This document shows, one piece after another, positions 1 through 7,662 of a DNA stretch of 64,000 nt; positions within the stretch are counted from its first letter, which is position 1, and each line of letters starts with the position of its first letter. The DNA comes from Brevibacillus brevis NBRC 100599. Its GTDB lineage: Bacteria; Bacillota; Bacilli; Brevibacillales; Brevibacillaceae. The notes beneath the pieces are model-generated. The model was given only the letters and a program-made list of their open reading frames with translations. It did no database searches and was not told the origin of the DNA. A program made the position numbers and the translations under genes. Location of the stretch: contig NC_012491.1 in assembly GCF_000010165.1 (NCBI RefSeq), positions 2,735,501 through 2,799,500 on the forward strand. Reading direction: 5' to 3'.

Positions 1-1460
1 GCTTCACCCGGCAAAATGTTCAGCGTATCTTTAACCAGAGGAGAGCCTGAGATTGGCTGACCGTTTTTGCTTACTACTTGAAAGAAATGTCCGTGCAAAT
101 GCATCGGGTGGATATCTTTTGGGGATTTGTTCACCAGTGTGACTTTGACCAGATTTCCTTTTTTGACGTTAAGCGGAGGGACATTTGGGAACGTTTTTCC
201 ATTGATGGTAAAGAAAATTTTTCCATCTGCCGTTTCCGTGTTCAGATCCATTTGATACGTAATGTCATATTTCTGCTCTAGTGTAAAGCTGCTTTTTGCC
301 GCCTCGCCGTATTTGGTAATGTCTATCGTCGGCATATCGCCAGCTTCGGATTTGGCTGCTTTTGATTCTGAGCCTTCGTAGACGATGGGCACGACAAGGG
401 ACTTGGCGCCTGGATTTGTGCTGCGCTCCTCTAGTAACCATTTGCCTGGATTGTTTGCGACAAATTCGAGATCATATCGTTCTCCTGGTCCGATATTGAG
501 GAGCTGGCCGCCTACTAGTGGCGGGTTATTGATAGGTTGCCCGTCTGTTGCTACGATTTTAAATTCATGACCTTGCAGGTTCAGCTTGTGGTTCAAGTAT
601 CCGGCATTGACCAGGCGGATTCTGACCTTTTCACCTTCTTTAACAGATAGCGGCTGGATGGCCGGGCCTGTTTTTCCGTTCACGGAAAAGATCGTATACA
701 TCAGCGGCATCATCTCAGCGTCACTCATGGGCATCTCCATACTGGCCATGTTGTGACCACCAGTGGACGAGCTAGCGGAAGAAGGGGCACTCGTGCCATG
801 GCTCATGCCACTTCCGTGCATTTCCGCCATGCTATCGTCCTGCATCCATTCATCCAGAACGAGGGTAAAGTCCTTATCAACAGGCTCTGGTGTAGCCGGT
901 TCCACCACAAGTGAACCGTACAACCCTTTGTCTACCTGCTTGGCGCTGTTTTGATGCGAGTGGTACCAGTATGTCCCGGCAACGTCCACTTTGAATTTGT
1001 AGGTGAAGCTTTCGTTTGGTCTTACGGCATTTTGGGTAACCCCAGGGATTCCATCCATGTTATTCGGGACGGGTAAGCCATGCCAGTGAATGGTGACCGG
1101 CTCGGGCAATTCGTTTTTCAACGTCACGCTGATGGTTTCCCCTTGTTTGACACGAAGCTGTGGACCTGGAACGGTTCCATTGTACGTCCATGCGTTTTTC
1201 ATGGTCTTGTCATCGAGGTGGAGCATCTTTTCTTTTGCCGTGAGGGTAAACGTAGTGCCTGTAAGTACCTCCATCGACGAGTCGCTGGATGCGGCCATCT
1301 GTTGGGTTTGAGCCTGTGAGGATGTTTCGGGTGAAGAATTCATGCTGTGTCCATTATGATCCATCGTGGTATTGTCAGTGGCAGTTGAGCATGCCGATAA
1401 CAGCAAAACGCCACCTAGAACCAGTGGATAAGCCCATGGGCGTATTGTCCATTTGTTCAT
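1..1460 (-). CDS. Multicopper oxidase lipoprotein, C-terminus beyond the window
   Basis: Periplasmic-side copper enzyme, probably a laccase or CueO-like cuprous oxidase. The start ATG at 1458-1460 follows an AAGGAGG site. The N-terminus is a lipoprotein signal ending LLSAC with Cys24, so the enzyme should be membrane anchored. Copper motifs in order are HWHG near residue 115, YHSH near 155 and HPMHLHGH near residue 460. The last HCHxxxH motif, which holds the type 1 copper, would lie past base 1. A Met/His-rich segment encoded at about 690-845 (many Met plus HG and GH pairs) interrupts the cupredoxin core, as in copper-tolerance oxidases. About 486 codons are present. The family call is firm; the substrate is inferred. 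Confidence 0.92.
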   Translation of the reverse strand, partial: MNKWTIRPWAYPLVLGGVLLLSACSTATDNTTMDHNGHSMNSSPETSSQAQTQQMAASSDSSMEVLTGTTFTLTAKEKMLHLDDKTMKNAWTYNGTVPGPQLRVKQGETISVTLKNELPEPVTIHWHGLPVPNNMDGIPGVTQNAVRPNESFTYKFKVDVAGTYWYHSHQNSAKQVDKGLYGSLVVEPATPEPVDKDFTLVLDEWMQDDSMAEMHGSGMSHGTSAPSSASSSTGGHNMASMEMPMSDAEMMPLMYTIFSVNGKTGPAIQPLSVKEGEKVRIRLVNAGYLNHKLNLQGHEFKIVATDGQPINNPPLVGGQLLNIGPGERYDLEFVANNPGKWLLEERSTNPGAKSLVVPIVYEGSESKAAKSEAGDMPTIDITKYGEAAKSSFTLEQKYDITYQMDLNTETADGKIFFTINGKTFPNVPPLNVKKGNLVKVTLVNKSPKDIHPMHLHGHFFQVVSKNGQPISGSPLVKDTLNILPGE

Positions 1461-1587
1461 GTGCACTTTTTCCTCCTTTTCGCTGTTGAAGAAAGCGTAC
1501 CAAACGATTGTGTAGAAAACATGAAGACAGGATGTATGACACTTCTGTTACGCATTGAACAAAAATGGGAAAGTAAGCGTGAACAAA

Positions 1588-1596
1588 TGCTATAAT
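1588..1596 (+). promoter_or_regulatory. Extended -10 promoter (TGcTATAAT) for the small membrane protein
   Basis: TATAAT at 1591-1596 is preceded by TG at 1588-1589, an extended -10 box that needs little -35 sequence. It lies 55 bases before the GTG start at 1651, so the longer frame that opens at 1555 would begin upstream of the promoter. Confidence 0.55.
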
Positions 1597-1650
1597 GGAG
1601 TATCGTACATAGAAGTAATCAGTAGAATTGGACAGGGATGGTGTTCACGT

Positions 1651-1851
1651 GTGGGTAACGTAGATTTTGCGAGCTTGCCTTGGAATGTTTTTTGGGTTGG
1701 AGTCGCTTATTTTTTGGTCACAGGAGTCTTTTTCTGTCTTGGATTTATGCGATTGCTCTCCGAACGGGTGAAAAGTGGCATCGCATGCATGGTGATTGCG
1801 GTTGTCAGCGGTGGTCTTTTCTTGAATTATTTGTTTACTCATCATATTTAA
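1651..1851 (+). CDS. Small two-helix membrane protein, function unknown
   Basis: A 66-residue protein. The GTG start at 1651 is chosen because an in-frame ATG at 1555 precedes the promoter box at 1588-1596. A weak GGGATGG site lies about 8 bases upstream. Two hydrophobic helices are visible, residues about 11-33 and 43-62, joined by a short basic loop (ERVKS), with a His-His-Ile end. A terminator follows at once, so it forms its own transcript. It sits divergently from the multicopper oxidase, but nothing in the sequence ties it to copper. I do not recognise the family. Confidence 0.55.
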   Translation: MGNVDFASLPWNVFWVGVAYFLVTGVFFCLGFMRLLSERVKSGIACMVIAVVSGGLFLNYLFTHHI

Positions 1852-1867
1852 ATTGGATAATCAAACG

Positions 1868-1910
1868 AAAATCCTCGTCGGTGCTGGTAATCGATGGGGA
1901 TTTTATTTTT
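1868..1910 (+). terminator. Rho-independent terminator after the small membrane protein
   Basis: AAAATCC at 1868-1874 pairs with GGATTTT at 1898-1904, and the inner bases 1875-1880 and 1892-1897 extend the stem to 13 pairs with two G-T wobbles. A T-rich tail follows. Confidence 0.75.
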
Positions 1911-2239
1911 GTCTTGTGTTTCCCGTTTCGATTGGCGAAAATGGTAGTGATAGGGGAATGACCGTGGTTGATGTCGCTTTCCTTCGGGGGATACCGATTC
2001 CAGACCAACCATTCCTCACCAATTGGAAGAGATGATACATACAAGCTTTTGGATTTGACATGACATCTAGTAGAAACTTATTGGCTCAAAGGTTTATCAA
2101 CAAATGACAATCAGGAATGTCAATACAACTCGCAAAATTTACGAACGAATGCAGGCTGTTGATCCGTAAATCTTTTGTGACAAGTAAACACGTTGCATTT
2201 TGCATCTGACAGTGGTGGTCTGCGATGATCAACAATCGT
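1911..2239. other. Non-coding stretch, no gene seen
   Basis: Short overlapping frames on both strands have no ribosome binding site and no protein-like composition. TTGACA at 2055-2060 is a possible -35 box but has no good -10 partner at 17 bases. A transcript from there to the 2240-2279 terminator would be about 190 nt; I cannot support it as an RNA gene. Confidence 0.4.
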
Positions 2240-2279
2240 GAAGCTGATGGGGAAAGTATACCAGCAGCTTCTTTTTTTT
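2240..2279 (+). terminator. Strong orphan terminator with eight-T tail
   Basis: GAAGCTG at 2240-2246 pairs with CAGCTTC at 2265-2271, and TGG/CCA extends the stem inward. Eight T residues follow. No coding gene ends nearby, so it may end a short non-coding transcript or the leader of an unseen unit. Confidence 0.7.
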
Positions 2280-2353
2280 GTTCACGTTTTTACCGGGAAA
2301 AAATAGGGTCAGAATGTAAACAGTTTGTAACGAGTTATCCCCCGAAACCGTCA

Positions 2354-2359
2354 TATAAT
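2354..2359 (+). promoter_or_regulatory. Candidate -10 box (TATAAT) of the structured RNA
   Basis: A perfect TATAAT lies 13 bases before the 5' arm of the closing stem at 2372-2380. The -35 region at about 2331 (CGAGTT) is poor, so the assignment rests on the -10 box and the position. Confidence 0.4.
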
Positions 2360-2365
2360 CAGGTT

Positions 2366-2609
2366 ACACACAACTACTCAGCAAGAGTCTAACGTAAGAC
2401 AAGGACCGGGTAAATTCCTTGTGAGACCATCCACTATAAGGAAGGTGTGATGCATATATAAGGGAGTAAGCGAACCAAAAACAACGAGATAGTGAGTAGT
2501 TCATCACATCCTGAATACGGGCAACGATGATGGGAAGAATTCATTTTCCATAAAGATAATGAACGAGACCAACCCCCGGTTTCGCACGATTCCAGAAACA
2601 GGGGTTTTT
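2366..2609 (+). ncRNA. Candidate structured leader RNA or small RNA ending in a terminator
   Basis: Bases 2372-2380 (AACTACTCA) pair perfectly with 2493-2501 (TGAGTAGTT), closing a domain of about 130 nt. Inside are a small hairpin (GTCT 2387-2390 with AGAC 2397-2400) and a larger one (ACAAGGA 2399-2405 with TTCCTTGT 2415-2422, sharing its first bases with the small one). A terminator follows at 2571-2609. The loop bases ACCGGG at 2405-2410 can pair with CCCGGT at 2575-2580 in the terminator's 5' arm. This layout, upstream of a cell-envelope acyltransferase, is typical of a riboswitch or attenuator. The sequence did not match the riboswitch classes I remember (purine, SAM, TPP, lysine, ydaO, c-di-GMP, M-box). 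It could equally be a stand-alone RNA. Confidence 0.45.
2571..2609 (+). terminator. Terminator of the structured leader RNA
   Basis: Stem AACCCC (2571-2576) with GGGGTT (2601-2606) and GTTTC (2579-2583) with GAAAC (2595-2599), separated by a small internal loop and followed by T residues. It lies 215 bases before the acyltransferase start. Confidence 0.75.
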
Positions 2610-2824
2610 GCATTCATAGAGCACGCAATTCCCGATGTGTAATGACTGCCCCCAACAACAAAGGACACTAACAGAACGGAAGGTAAAAGGGGAGAATGAA
2701 ATGTTTTGCATGGCGAGCACGAAGAATCACCATAAAAATATGAAAAGGACGATGGGTACGAAAAGAAACAATAATCAGAACGAATTAATCACTCGCCAAC
2801 ATGCAACGATGGGAGGCCACCAGC

Positions 2825-4894
2825 ATGCCTGAACCGATCAAAGGCTCCAGCAGTCGATACATGGCTGGGATCGACGGGCTTCGTGCGCTGGCGGTACTCG
2901 CAGTCATTATTTATCACTTGAATTACGACTGGGCACCCGGGGGATTGCTGGGTGTCGGTATTTTCTTCGTTTTATCGGGATATTTAATTACAGACTTATT
3001 AATTGCAGAATGGAATCGAAATGGCAGACTCGACATGAAAAACTTTTGGTTGCGCCGTGCCAGAAGACTGCTCCCAGCGCTGTTCCTCATGTTGTTTGTG
3101 GTAGTGGCAGGGGTAGCCATCTTTTCCCCAGCCCAGTTGGAAACCATTCGAGGAGATGTAGGAGCAGCCGTTCTGTACATGAGCAACTGGTGGCTGGTCT
3201 TTCATGACGTATCTTATTTTGAAAAATTCGGTCCGCCCTCACCATTAGGCCATCTGTGGTCATTGGCGGTCGAAGAACAGTTCTATGTCATTTGGCCGCT
3301 GGTACTCGCGCTGGGACTCCGCTTCCTGAAGCGCAGGGGGCCAATCATGATCATTACTTTGGTGCTGGCTGCACTATCCGCCATCCTCATGGCTGTTTTG
3401 TATGAGCCAGGTCTTGATCCGAGTCGTGTATATTACGGAACGGACACACGAGTATTCGGATTGTTGATCGGTGCCGCACTCGCCATGATGTGGCCGAGTC
3501 GCTTGCTTACGACGAACATTTCACAAAAAGCGCGAATTACGCTTGATCTAAGCGGTCTCTTGAGCTTAGGGATTCTTTTGTACAGCATTTGGAACACGAA
3601 TCAATATGATGACTATTTGTACGAAGGCGGGCTCGTCCTTCTGTCTGTCGTCAGTGCCGTGCTGGTCGCCGTACTCGCACATCCGGCAAGCAGCTTGGCG
3701 AAATGGATGGGCTGCAAGCCACTGCGCTGGATTGGCGTTCGATCTTACGGTATTTATTTGTGGCATTACCCTGTTATCGTTTGGACGAATCCGTTTTTGG
3801 CGGAAAGGGAGTGGATGGCGATACCTGGAGCGGTTTTGCAGCTCCTCGCAAGCATTTTGCTGGCATCGTTGTCATGGAAATATCTCGAAGAGCCTATTCG
3901 CTATGGCGCATTAGGGAAAATCTGGAATCTCTCCAATAAGGCAGGGCAGAAAACAAAACGATTAAACCGTGTTTTGGCCACTGGTTGTGCGATTGCTCTT
4001 TGTGTTACGTATTATGGGATCGCTTCGCTCACGTCAGATGCGACCGCTGGCAATGTGACGCAGCCAACTCAAACGGTCGCCGAGACAAAGGTTCCCGACA
4101 AGCCCCACGGTCCTGAGGTGCCAATCGTAGAGAAGAAACCGGAAACGGTTCAAAAACCAGCTATTCCACCAACAAAACCGAAAAATGAGCAGAAGCCAGC
4201 TAACAACGGACAAAAGCAGAAGCCTGCCGAGAAGCAGAAAGATTCGAATGCTTCCAAACAGCCTGACCAAAAACAGGAACCGATCAAAGCGATAGGCTCT
4301 GGTAAAGGGATCACTGTGATCGGTGACTCTGTCATGCTTGATGTGGCTCCTTACATGGAGAAACTACTGCCAGGGATCGTCGTGGATGCCAAAATCGGAA
4401 GGCAAATGGCGCAAGCTCCTGACGTAATTGCGCAGCTCAAGGCAAAAGGCCAATTGGGAAATCGCGTCGTGATTGAATTGGGCTCGAACGGCGCCTTTAG
4501 TAAAGGGCAGCTCGACAAGCTACTGCAATCACTGAATGGCGTAGAGCAAATCATTCTCGTCAATTCTCGCGTACCTAAGCCGTGGGAAAGCGTCGTGAAT
4601 AAGATGCTGGCGGAAACGGCTGCTGCCCAACCACATGTCGTTCTTGTGGATTGGTATACGGCAAGTGAAGGGCAAAGCTCTTACTTTTACAAAGACGGTG
4701 TTCACCCGAATAAGGAAGGCTCTCAAAAATACGCAGCACTCGTGGCGAGTGCAATCGCGCCGACGGAGCCAGAGAAGAAGCCGGAAGTAAAAGAGGAAGA
4801 GAAAGCGAAAGAGTCGGAAGTAGAAGAGACAGGGCAGATGGAAGGGGCACTGGAAGCAACCGAGGAGACCCCTATGGTAGAAATGGTACAATAA
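2825..4894 (+). CDS. OatA-like acyltransferase 3 / SGNH protein (cell-envelope O-acetylation)
   Basis: A 689-residue membrane protein. ATG 2825 is chosen over an in-frame ATG at 2801 because GGGAGG lies at 2811-2816. The N-terminal ~370 residues are an acyltransferase-3 domain with about ten helices, opening with GIDGLRALAVLAVIIYH and GVGIFFVLSGYLI. A Lys/Pro/Gln-rich linker follows. The C-terminal SGNH-like domain shows GDSVML, GSNG and the DGVHP Asp-His pair. The protein ends in an acidic, Glu/Lys-rich tail. In OatA enzymes the membrane domain passes acetyl groups across the membrane and the SGNH domain transfers them to peptidoglycan. The target polymer here is inferred. It may be under control of the leader RNA at 2366-2609. 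Confidence 0.9.
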   Translation: MPEPIKGSSSRYMAGIDGLRALAVLAVIIYHLNYDWAPGGLLGVGIFFVLSGYLITDLLIAEWNRNGRLDMKNFWLRRARRLLPALFLMLFVVVAGVAIFSPAQLETIRGDVGAAVLYMSNWWLVFHDVSYFEKFGPPSPLGHLWSLAVEEQFYVIWPLVLALGLRFLKRRGPIMIITLVLAALSAILMAVLYEPGLDPSRVYYGTDTRVFGLLIGAALAMMWPSRLLTTNISQKARITLDLSGLLSLGILLYSIWNTNQYDDYLYEGGLVLLSVVSAVLVAVLAHPASSLAKWMGCKPLRWIGVRSYGIYLWHYPVIVWTNPFLAEREWMAIPGAVLQLLASILLASLSWKYLEEPIRYGALGKIWNLSNKAGQKTKRLNRVLATGCAIALCVTYYGIASLTSDATAGNVTQPTQTVAETKVPDKPHGPEVPIVEKKPETVQKPAIPPTKPKNEQKPANNGQKQKPAEKQKDSNASKQPDQKQEPIKAIGSGKGITVIGDSVMLDVAPYMEKLLPGIVVDAKIGRQMAQAPDVIAQLKAKGQLGNRVVIELGSNGAFSKGQLDKLLQSLNGVEQIILVNSRVPKPWESVVNKMLAETAAAQPHVVLVDWYTASEGQSSYFYKDGVHPNKEGSQKYAALVASAIAPTEPEKKPEVKEEEKAKESEVEETGQMEGALEATEETPMVEMVQ

Positions 4895-4902
4895 AACAAG
4901 GG

Positions 4903-4937
4903 AAGACCAGTGAACCAACTCGTTCGCTGGTCTTTTT
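4903..4937 (+). terminator. Terminator after the acyltransferase
   Basis: AAGACCAG (4903-4910) pairs with CTGGTCTT (4927-4934), with GAA/TTC extending the stem and a T run behind it. Confidence 0.85.
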
Positions 4938-5067
4938 TATGTGACAGGGCGTACAACCAAACATCATTTCCATCAAACAATAGCAGATCAGCTCATGGAC
5001 TTTTTTCTCACTCTCCTGTACGATAGCTAACGGAAGAATAATGCATCGGGTGAAAGAAGGAACAATC

Positions 5068-5955
5068 ATGATTCGGTCGTACTTGCTATTACTTTTTTGT
5101 GTGACGTTGTGGGGCAGTAATTTTGTGTTCGGAAGCATGCTGGTTAAAGAGTTTCCTCCGCTGTTTTTGGCAGATGTACGCTTGCTTTTCACATCAATGT
5201 TTCTCATCATTTACGCGTGGCTGGCCAAAAAATTCGTAAAAATCACAGCGCGTGAGCTAGGACTTCTAGTATTGCTTGGCTTGATCGGGACGCTGGCGAA
5301 TCAAACGGCGTATTTCAACGGGCTCTTGACGACAGACGCGACAACGGCATCGTTGATTCTTTCCTTGTCACCGATCGTCACCGCAGTGCTGGCCTCTTTG
5401 TTTTTGAAGGAGCAGTTTACCTTGCGTATGAAGATTGGGTCTGGCTTGGCGCTCATGGGAACATTCTTCGTTGTCGGTATTGGGGCTGGACTCTCCATTA
5501 CCAAGGGAGTCTTACTCATTGTGATTGCCATGGTCGCATTCTCGTCTTCCATGATCATCATTCGCAAACTGACGCAAACCATCCAGCCGTTTATTGCCAC
5601 TGTTTACTCTACGACGGTGGGCACGTTATTTTTGACTCCCGCGGCGATGTTGACGATCGAGCCGGGCGCGCAAATCAGCCATGAAGTGTGGGCATGGGCG
5701 ATGCTCATTTTGACCGCGATCCTCATGCAAGGAATATGTGGAATCGTCTGGAATCAGCAATTAAAGGTGGTAGGGACGGGCAAAGCAGCTATTTTTCTTA
5801 ACTTGCAGCCCTTTGTAGCGATGCTGGTCGGGTTTTTACTGCTTGGTTCGCAGGTGACGTCGATACAAGTAGGAGGCTCCTTGTTAATCGTCGTGGGTGT
5901 AATTGTTGCCAGTGTTCAAAAGAAACAAGCTGTTCAGCCATCGAAATCGGTATAG
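5068..5955 (+). CDS. EamA/DMT-family transporter
   Basis: A 295-residue inner-membrane protein of the drug/metabolite transporter superfamily with about ten helices in two EamA repeats. The first repeat starts with LLFCVTLWGSNFV and the second near GLSITKGVLLIVIAMVAFSS. ATG 5068 is preferred over an in-frame ATG at 5041 because AAGAAGG lies 7 bases upstream. Members export amino acids or other metabolites; the substrate cannot be told from sequence. A single-gene unit ended by a strong terminator. Confidence 0.9.
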   Translation: MIRSYLLLLFCVTLWGSNFVFGSMLVKEFPPLFLADVRLLFTSMFLIIYAWLAKKFVKITARELGLLVLLGLIGTLANQTAYFNGLLTTDATTASLILSLSPIVTAVLASLFLKEQFTLRMKIGSGLALMGTFFVVGIGAGLSITKGVLLIVIAMVAFSSSMIIIRKLTQTIQPFIATVYSTTVGTLFLTPAAMLTIEPGAQISHEVWAWAMLILTAILMQGICGIVWNQQLKVVGTGKAAIFLNLQPFVAMLVGFLLLGSQVTSIQVGGSLLIVVGVIVASVQKKQAVQPSKSV

Positions 5956-5976
5956 AGCAGCTTACTTGCTCATAAG

Positions 5977-6007
5977 AAAAGGACCTGATGGAAAGGTCCT
6001 TTTTTTG
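5977..6007 (+). terminator. Terminator after the EamA transporter
   Basis: AAAAGGACC (5977-5985) pairs with GGTCCTTTT (5995-6003) with a T run. Because the GNAT gene ends convergently at 6031, the hairpin may serve both strands. Confidence 0.85.
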
Positions 6008-6030
6008 CATGGAAGGAAAACGAATGGACA

Positions 6031-6558
6031 CTATACGAATTTGTACATCAGGATATCATCTGCGTATTCATTCTCAGCCAGCTTGAATTCTTTCACTTTT
6101 CGTCCTTCTTCCACAAATCCAAGGCTTTTGTATAAAGCGATCGCTCTCAGATTGTTGGAGAACACCCCTAAGCTCACTTTTTCAATGAGCGGATGTTGCT
6201 CTGCCCAAGCTAACAACTCCTGCAATAAAGCCTTGCCGATGCCCTTATTTCTGTGAGCTTTCTGGATCATCATCGTGATCGAACCTGTATGAGACAAACG
6301 CTTCCGAGCCGGAGATACGAACACGACCATACCAGCCAATTCCCCGTTTATTTCCGCTACGAACATGGTGTCCCTGTCATTGTCGATGATGCTTTGTATC
6401 CACTCAAGCTGCTGCTCCATGGTTTTGTTGAACTCTTCGGAAACAGCAATGAAAAATTCACCTTCGTAAAACACTTCACGCTGCATAGATAAAATGGCTA
6501 CCGCATCCTCGATGCGAACGAAGCGAATGGTCACTTTGTCGTCTGTATGTCTAGTCAT
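6031..6558 (-). CDS. GNAT N-acetyltransferase
   Basis: A 175-residue acetyl-CoA-dependent transferase. The acetyl-CoA-binding loop is seen as MIQKAHRNKGIGKALLQELL (Q/RxxGxG/A type), followed by the usual beta-bulge region and NLRAIALYKSLGF near the C-terminus. The ATG follows GGAAGGAT. It resembles RimI/RimJ-like enzymes. The substrate is unknown. It lies 53 bases downstream of the esterase gene and may be cotranscribed with it. Confidence 0.88.
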   Translation of the reverse strand: MTRHTDDKVTIRFVRIEDAVAILSMQREVFYEGEFFIAVSEEFNKTMEQQLEWIQSIIDNDRDTMFVAEINGELAGMVVFVSPARKRLSHTGSITMMIQKAHRNKGIGKALLQELLAWAEQHPLIEKVSLGVFSNNLRAIALYKSLGFVEEGRKVKEFKLAENEYADDILMYKFV

Positions 6559-6611
6559 GATTTCATCCTTCCTACCATGTTGATGCCTACGCTTTGTTTA
6601 TCCAATACGAC

Positions 6612-7550
6612 CTATATTTTGAAAGCTTTTCGTAATTGCGCCGACATCTCATCCAACGATTCTTGCGCTTGCTTGATAGTCGTATGGAATCCGATGAAGG
6701 AATGGATCAAGCCTTGTTCATTCCGATAGACGACATCGACACCGCTATCGCGTAGCTTGTCAGCATACGCTTTTCCGCCATCTCGCAAAGGGTCGTATTC
6801 GGCTGTAATCACCAAGGCAGGAGGCAGGGCAGTGAGATCGGCACCATGGATTGGATCAAGATAGGGATTTTGCAGATCGGTAGGCGGTAAATAATGAGAG
6901 AGGAACCAATTCAGCAATTCCACATCCATCAAATAGCCACGCGCATTTTCCTGCATGGATGGGTAGGGAGTGGTGTCCACAATTCCTACGGCTGGATAAA
7001 TTAATAATTGAAATACGATAGGCGGGCCCTGTCGTTCTTTTGCCATGAGACTCACGACCGTGGCAAAATTACCTCCGGCACTATCTCCCCCTACGGCTAT
7101 CCGCGATGGATCAATGCCAAACTGATCAGCATGAGCTGAAATATAAAGAAGTGAGTCATAGGCATCTTCCAATCCAGCAGGAAAAGGATGTTCAGGAGCG
7201 AGCCGATAATCAATAGAAATGACCACACATTTTGCGTTATTTGCGAAGTTGCGACATACCGAGTCTGCTGTTTCGAGATTGCCAATCACAAATCCGCCCC
7301 CATGATAGTACACGAGTGCAGGGAAGGGAGCATCTCCTTCTGGTGTGTATATTCGAATCGGAATGGAACGACCTTCTAAGGGAAGCGAGAGATTCTCTAC
7401 CTGTTTTACCTGTTCACGTTCCGCGCTTGAATCTCGATTTAGATCTGTCGCCATTCGCATTATCTGTGGTGTCAATTGGTTAAAGTCAACATCATGACGT
7501 GAGCGGTTGAAGACGTCTAATATTTGTTGAATCTGTGGATGAACGGGCAT
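6612..7550 (-). CDS. Alpha/beta hydrolase, hormone-sensitive-lipase family esterase
   Basis: A 312-residue probably cytoplasmic carboxylesterase with no signal peptide. The oxyanion-hole motif HGGGFVIG lies near residue 84 and the nucleophile motif GDSAGG near 154. The acid and base are likely the Asp in EYDPLRDGG and the His in LIHSF. These motifs and the length fit family IV (HSL) lipolytic enzymes, which prefer short acyl esters. GGGGGTC lies upstream of the ATG. It heads a likely two-gene unit with the GNAT gene. Confidence 0.92.
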   Translation of the reverse strand: MPVHPQIQQILDVFNRSRHDVDFNQLTPQIMRMATDLNRDSSAEREQVKQVENLSLPLEGRSIPIRIYTPEGDAPFPALVYYHGGGFVIGNLETADSVCRNFANNAKCVVISIDYRLAPEHPFPAGLEDAYDSLLYISAHADQFGIDPSRIAVGGDSAGGNFATVVSLMAKERQGPPIVFQLLIYPAVGIVDTTPYPSMQENARGYLMDVELLNWFLSHYLPPTDLQNPYLDPIHGADLTALPPALVITAEYDPLRDGGKAYADKLRDSGVDVVYRNEQGLIHSFIGFHTTIKQAQESLDEMSAQLRKAFKI

Positions 7551-7662
7551 GTGTATGACCCCCTAATCGCATAATAGTTGGATAGCTTATATGCATGACC
7601 AGCAATGATCCACAAAAGTTTTCTGGAAATCACAAGCTTAGGCCTTTCTCAAGGAGAAACAA

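Noticed and set aside
1835..2044. Minus-strand 69-codon frame after the small membrane protein
   Set aside because: It crosses the terminator at 1868-1910 and has no ribosome site.
2366..2501. Assignment of the leader RNA to a named riboswitch (ydaO, purine, c-di-GMP, lysine, SAM, TPP)
   Set aside because: None of the conserved core motifs I know for these classes is present.
2635..2832. Short plus-strand frame between the leader RNA and the acyltransferase
   Set aside because: Low-complexity Asn/Thr/His/Lys composition, no clear start site, and it runs into the next gene in another frame.
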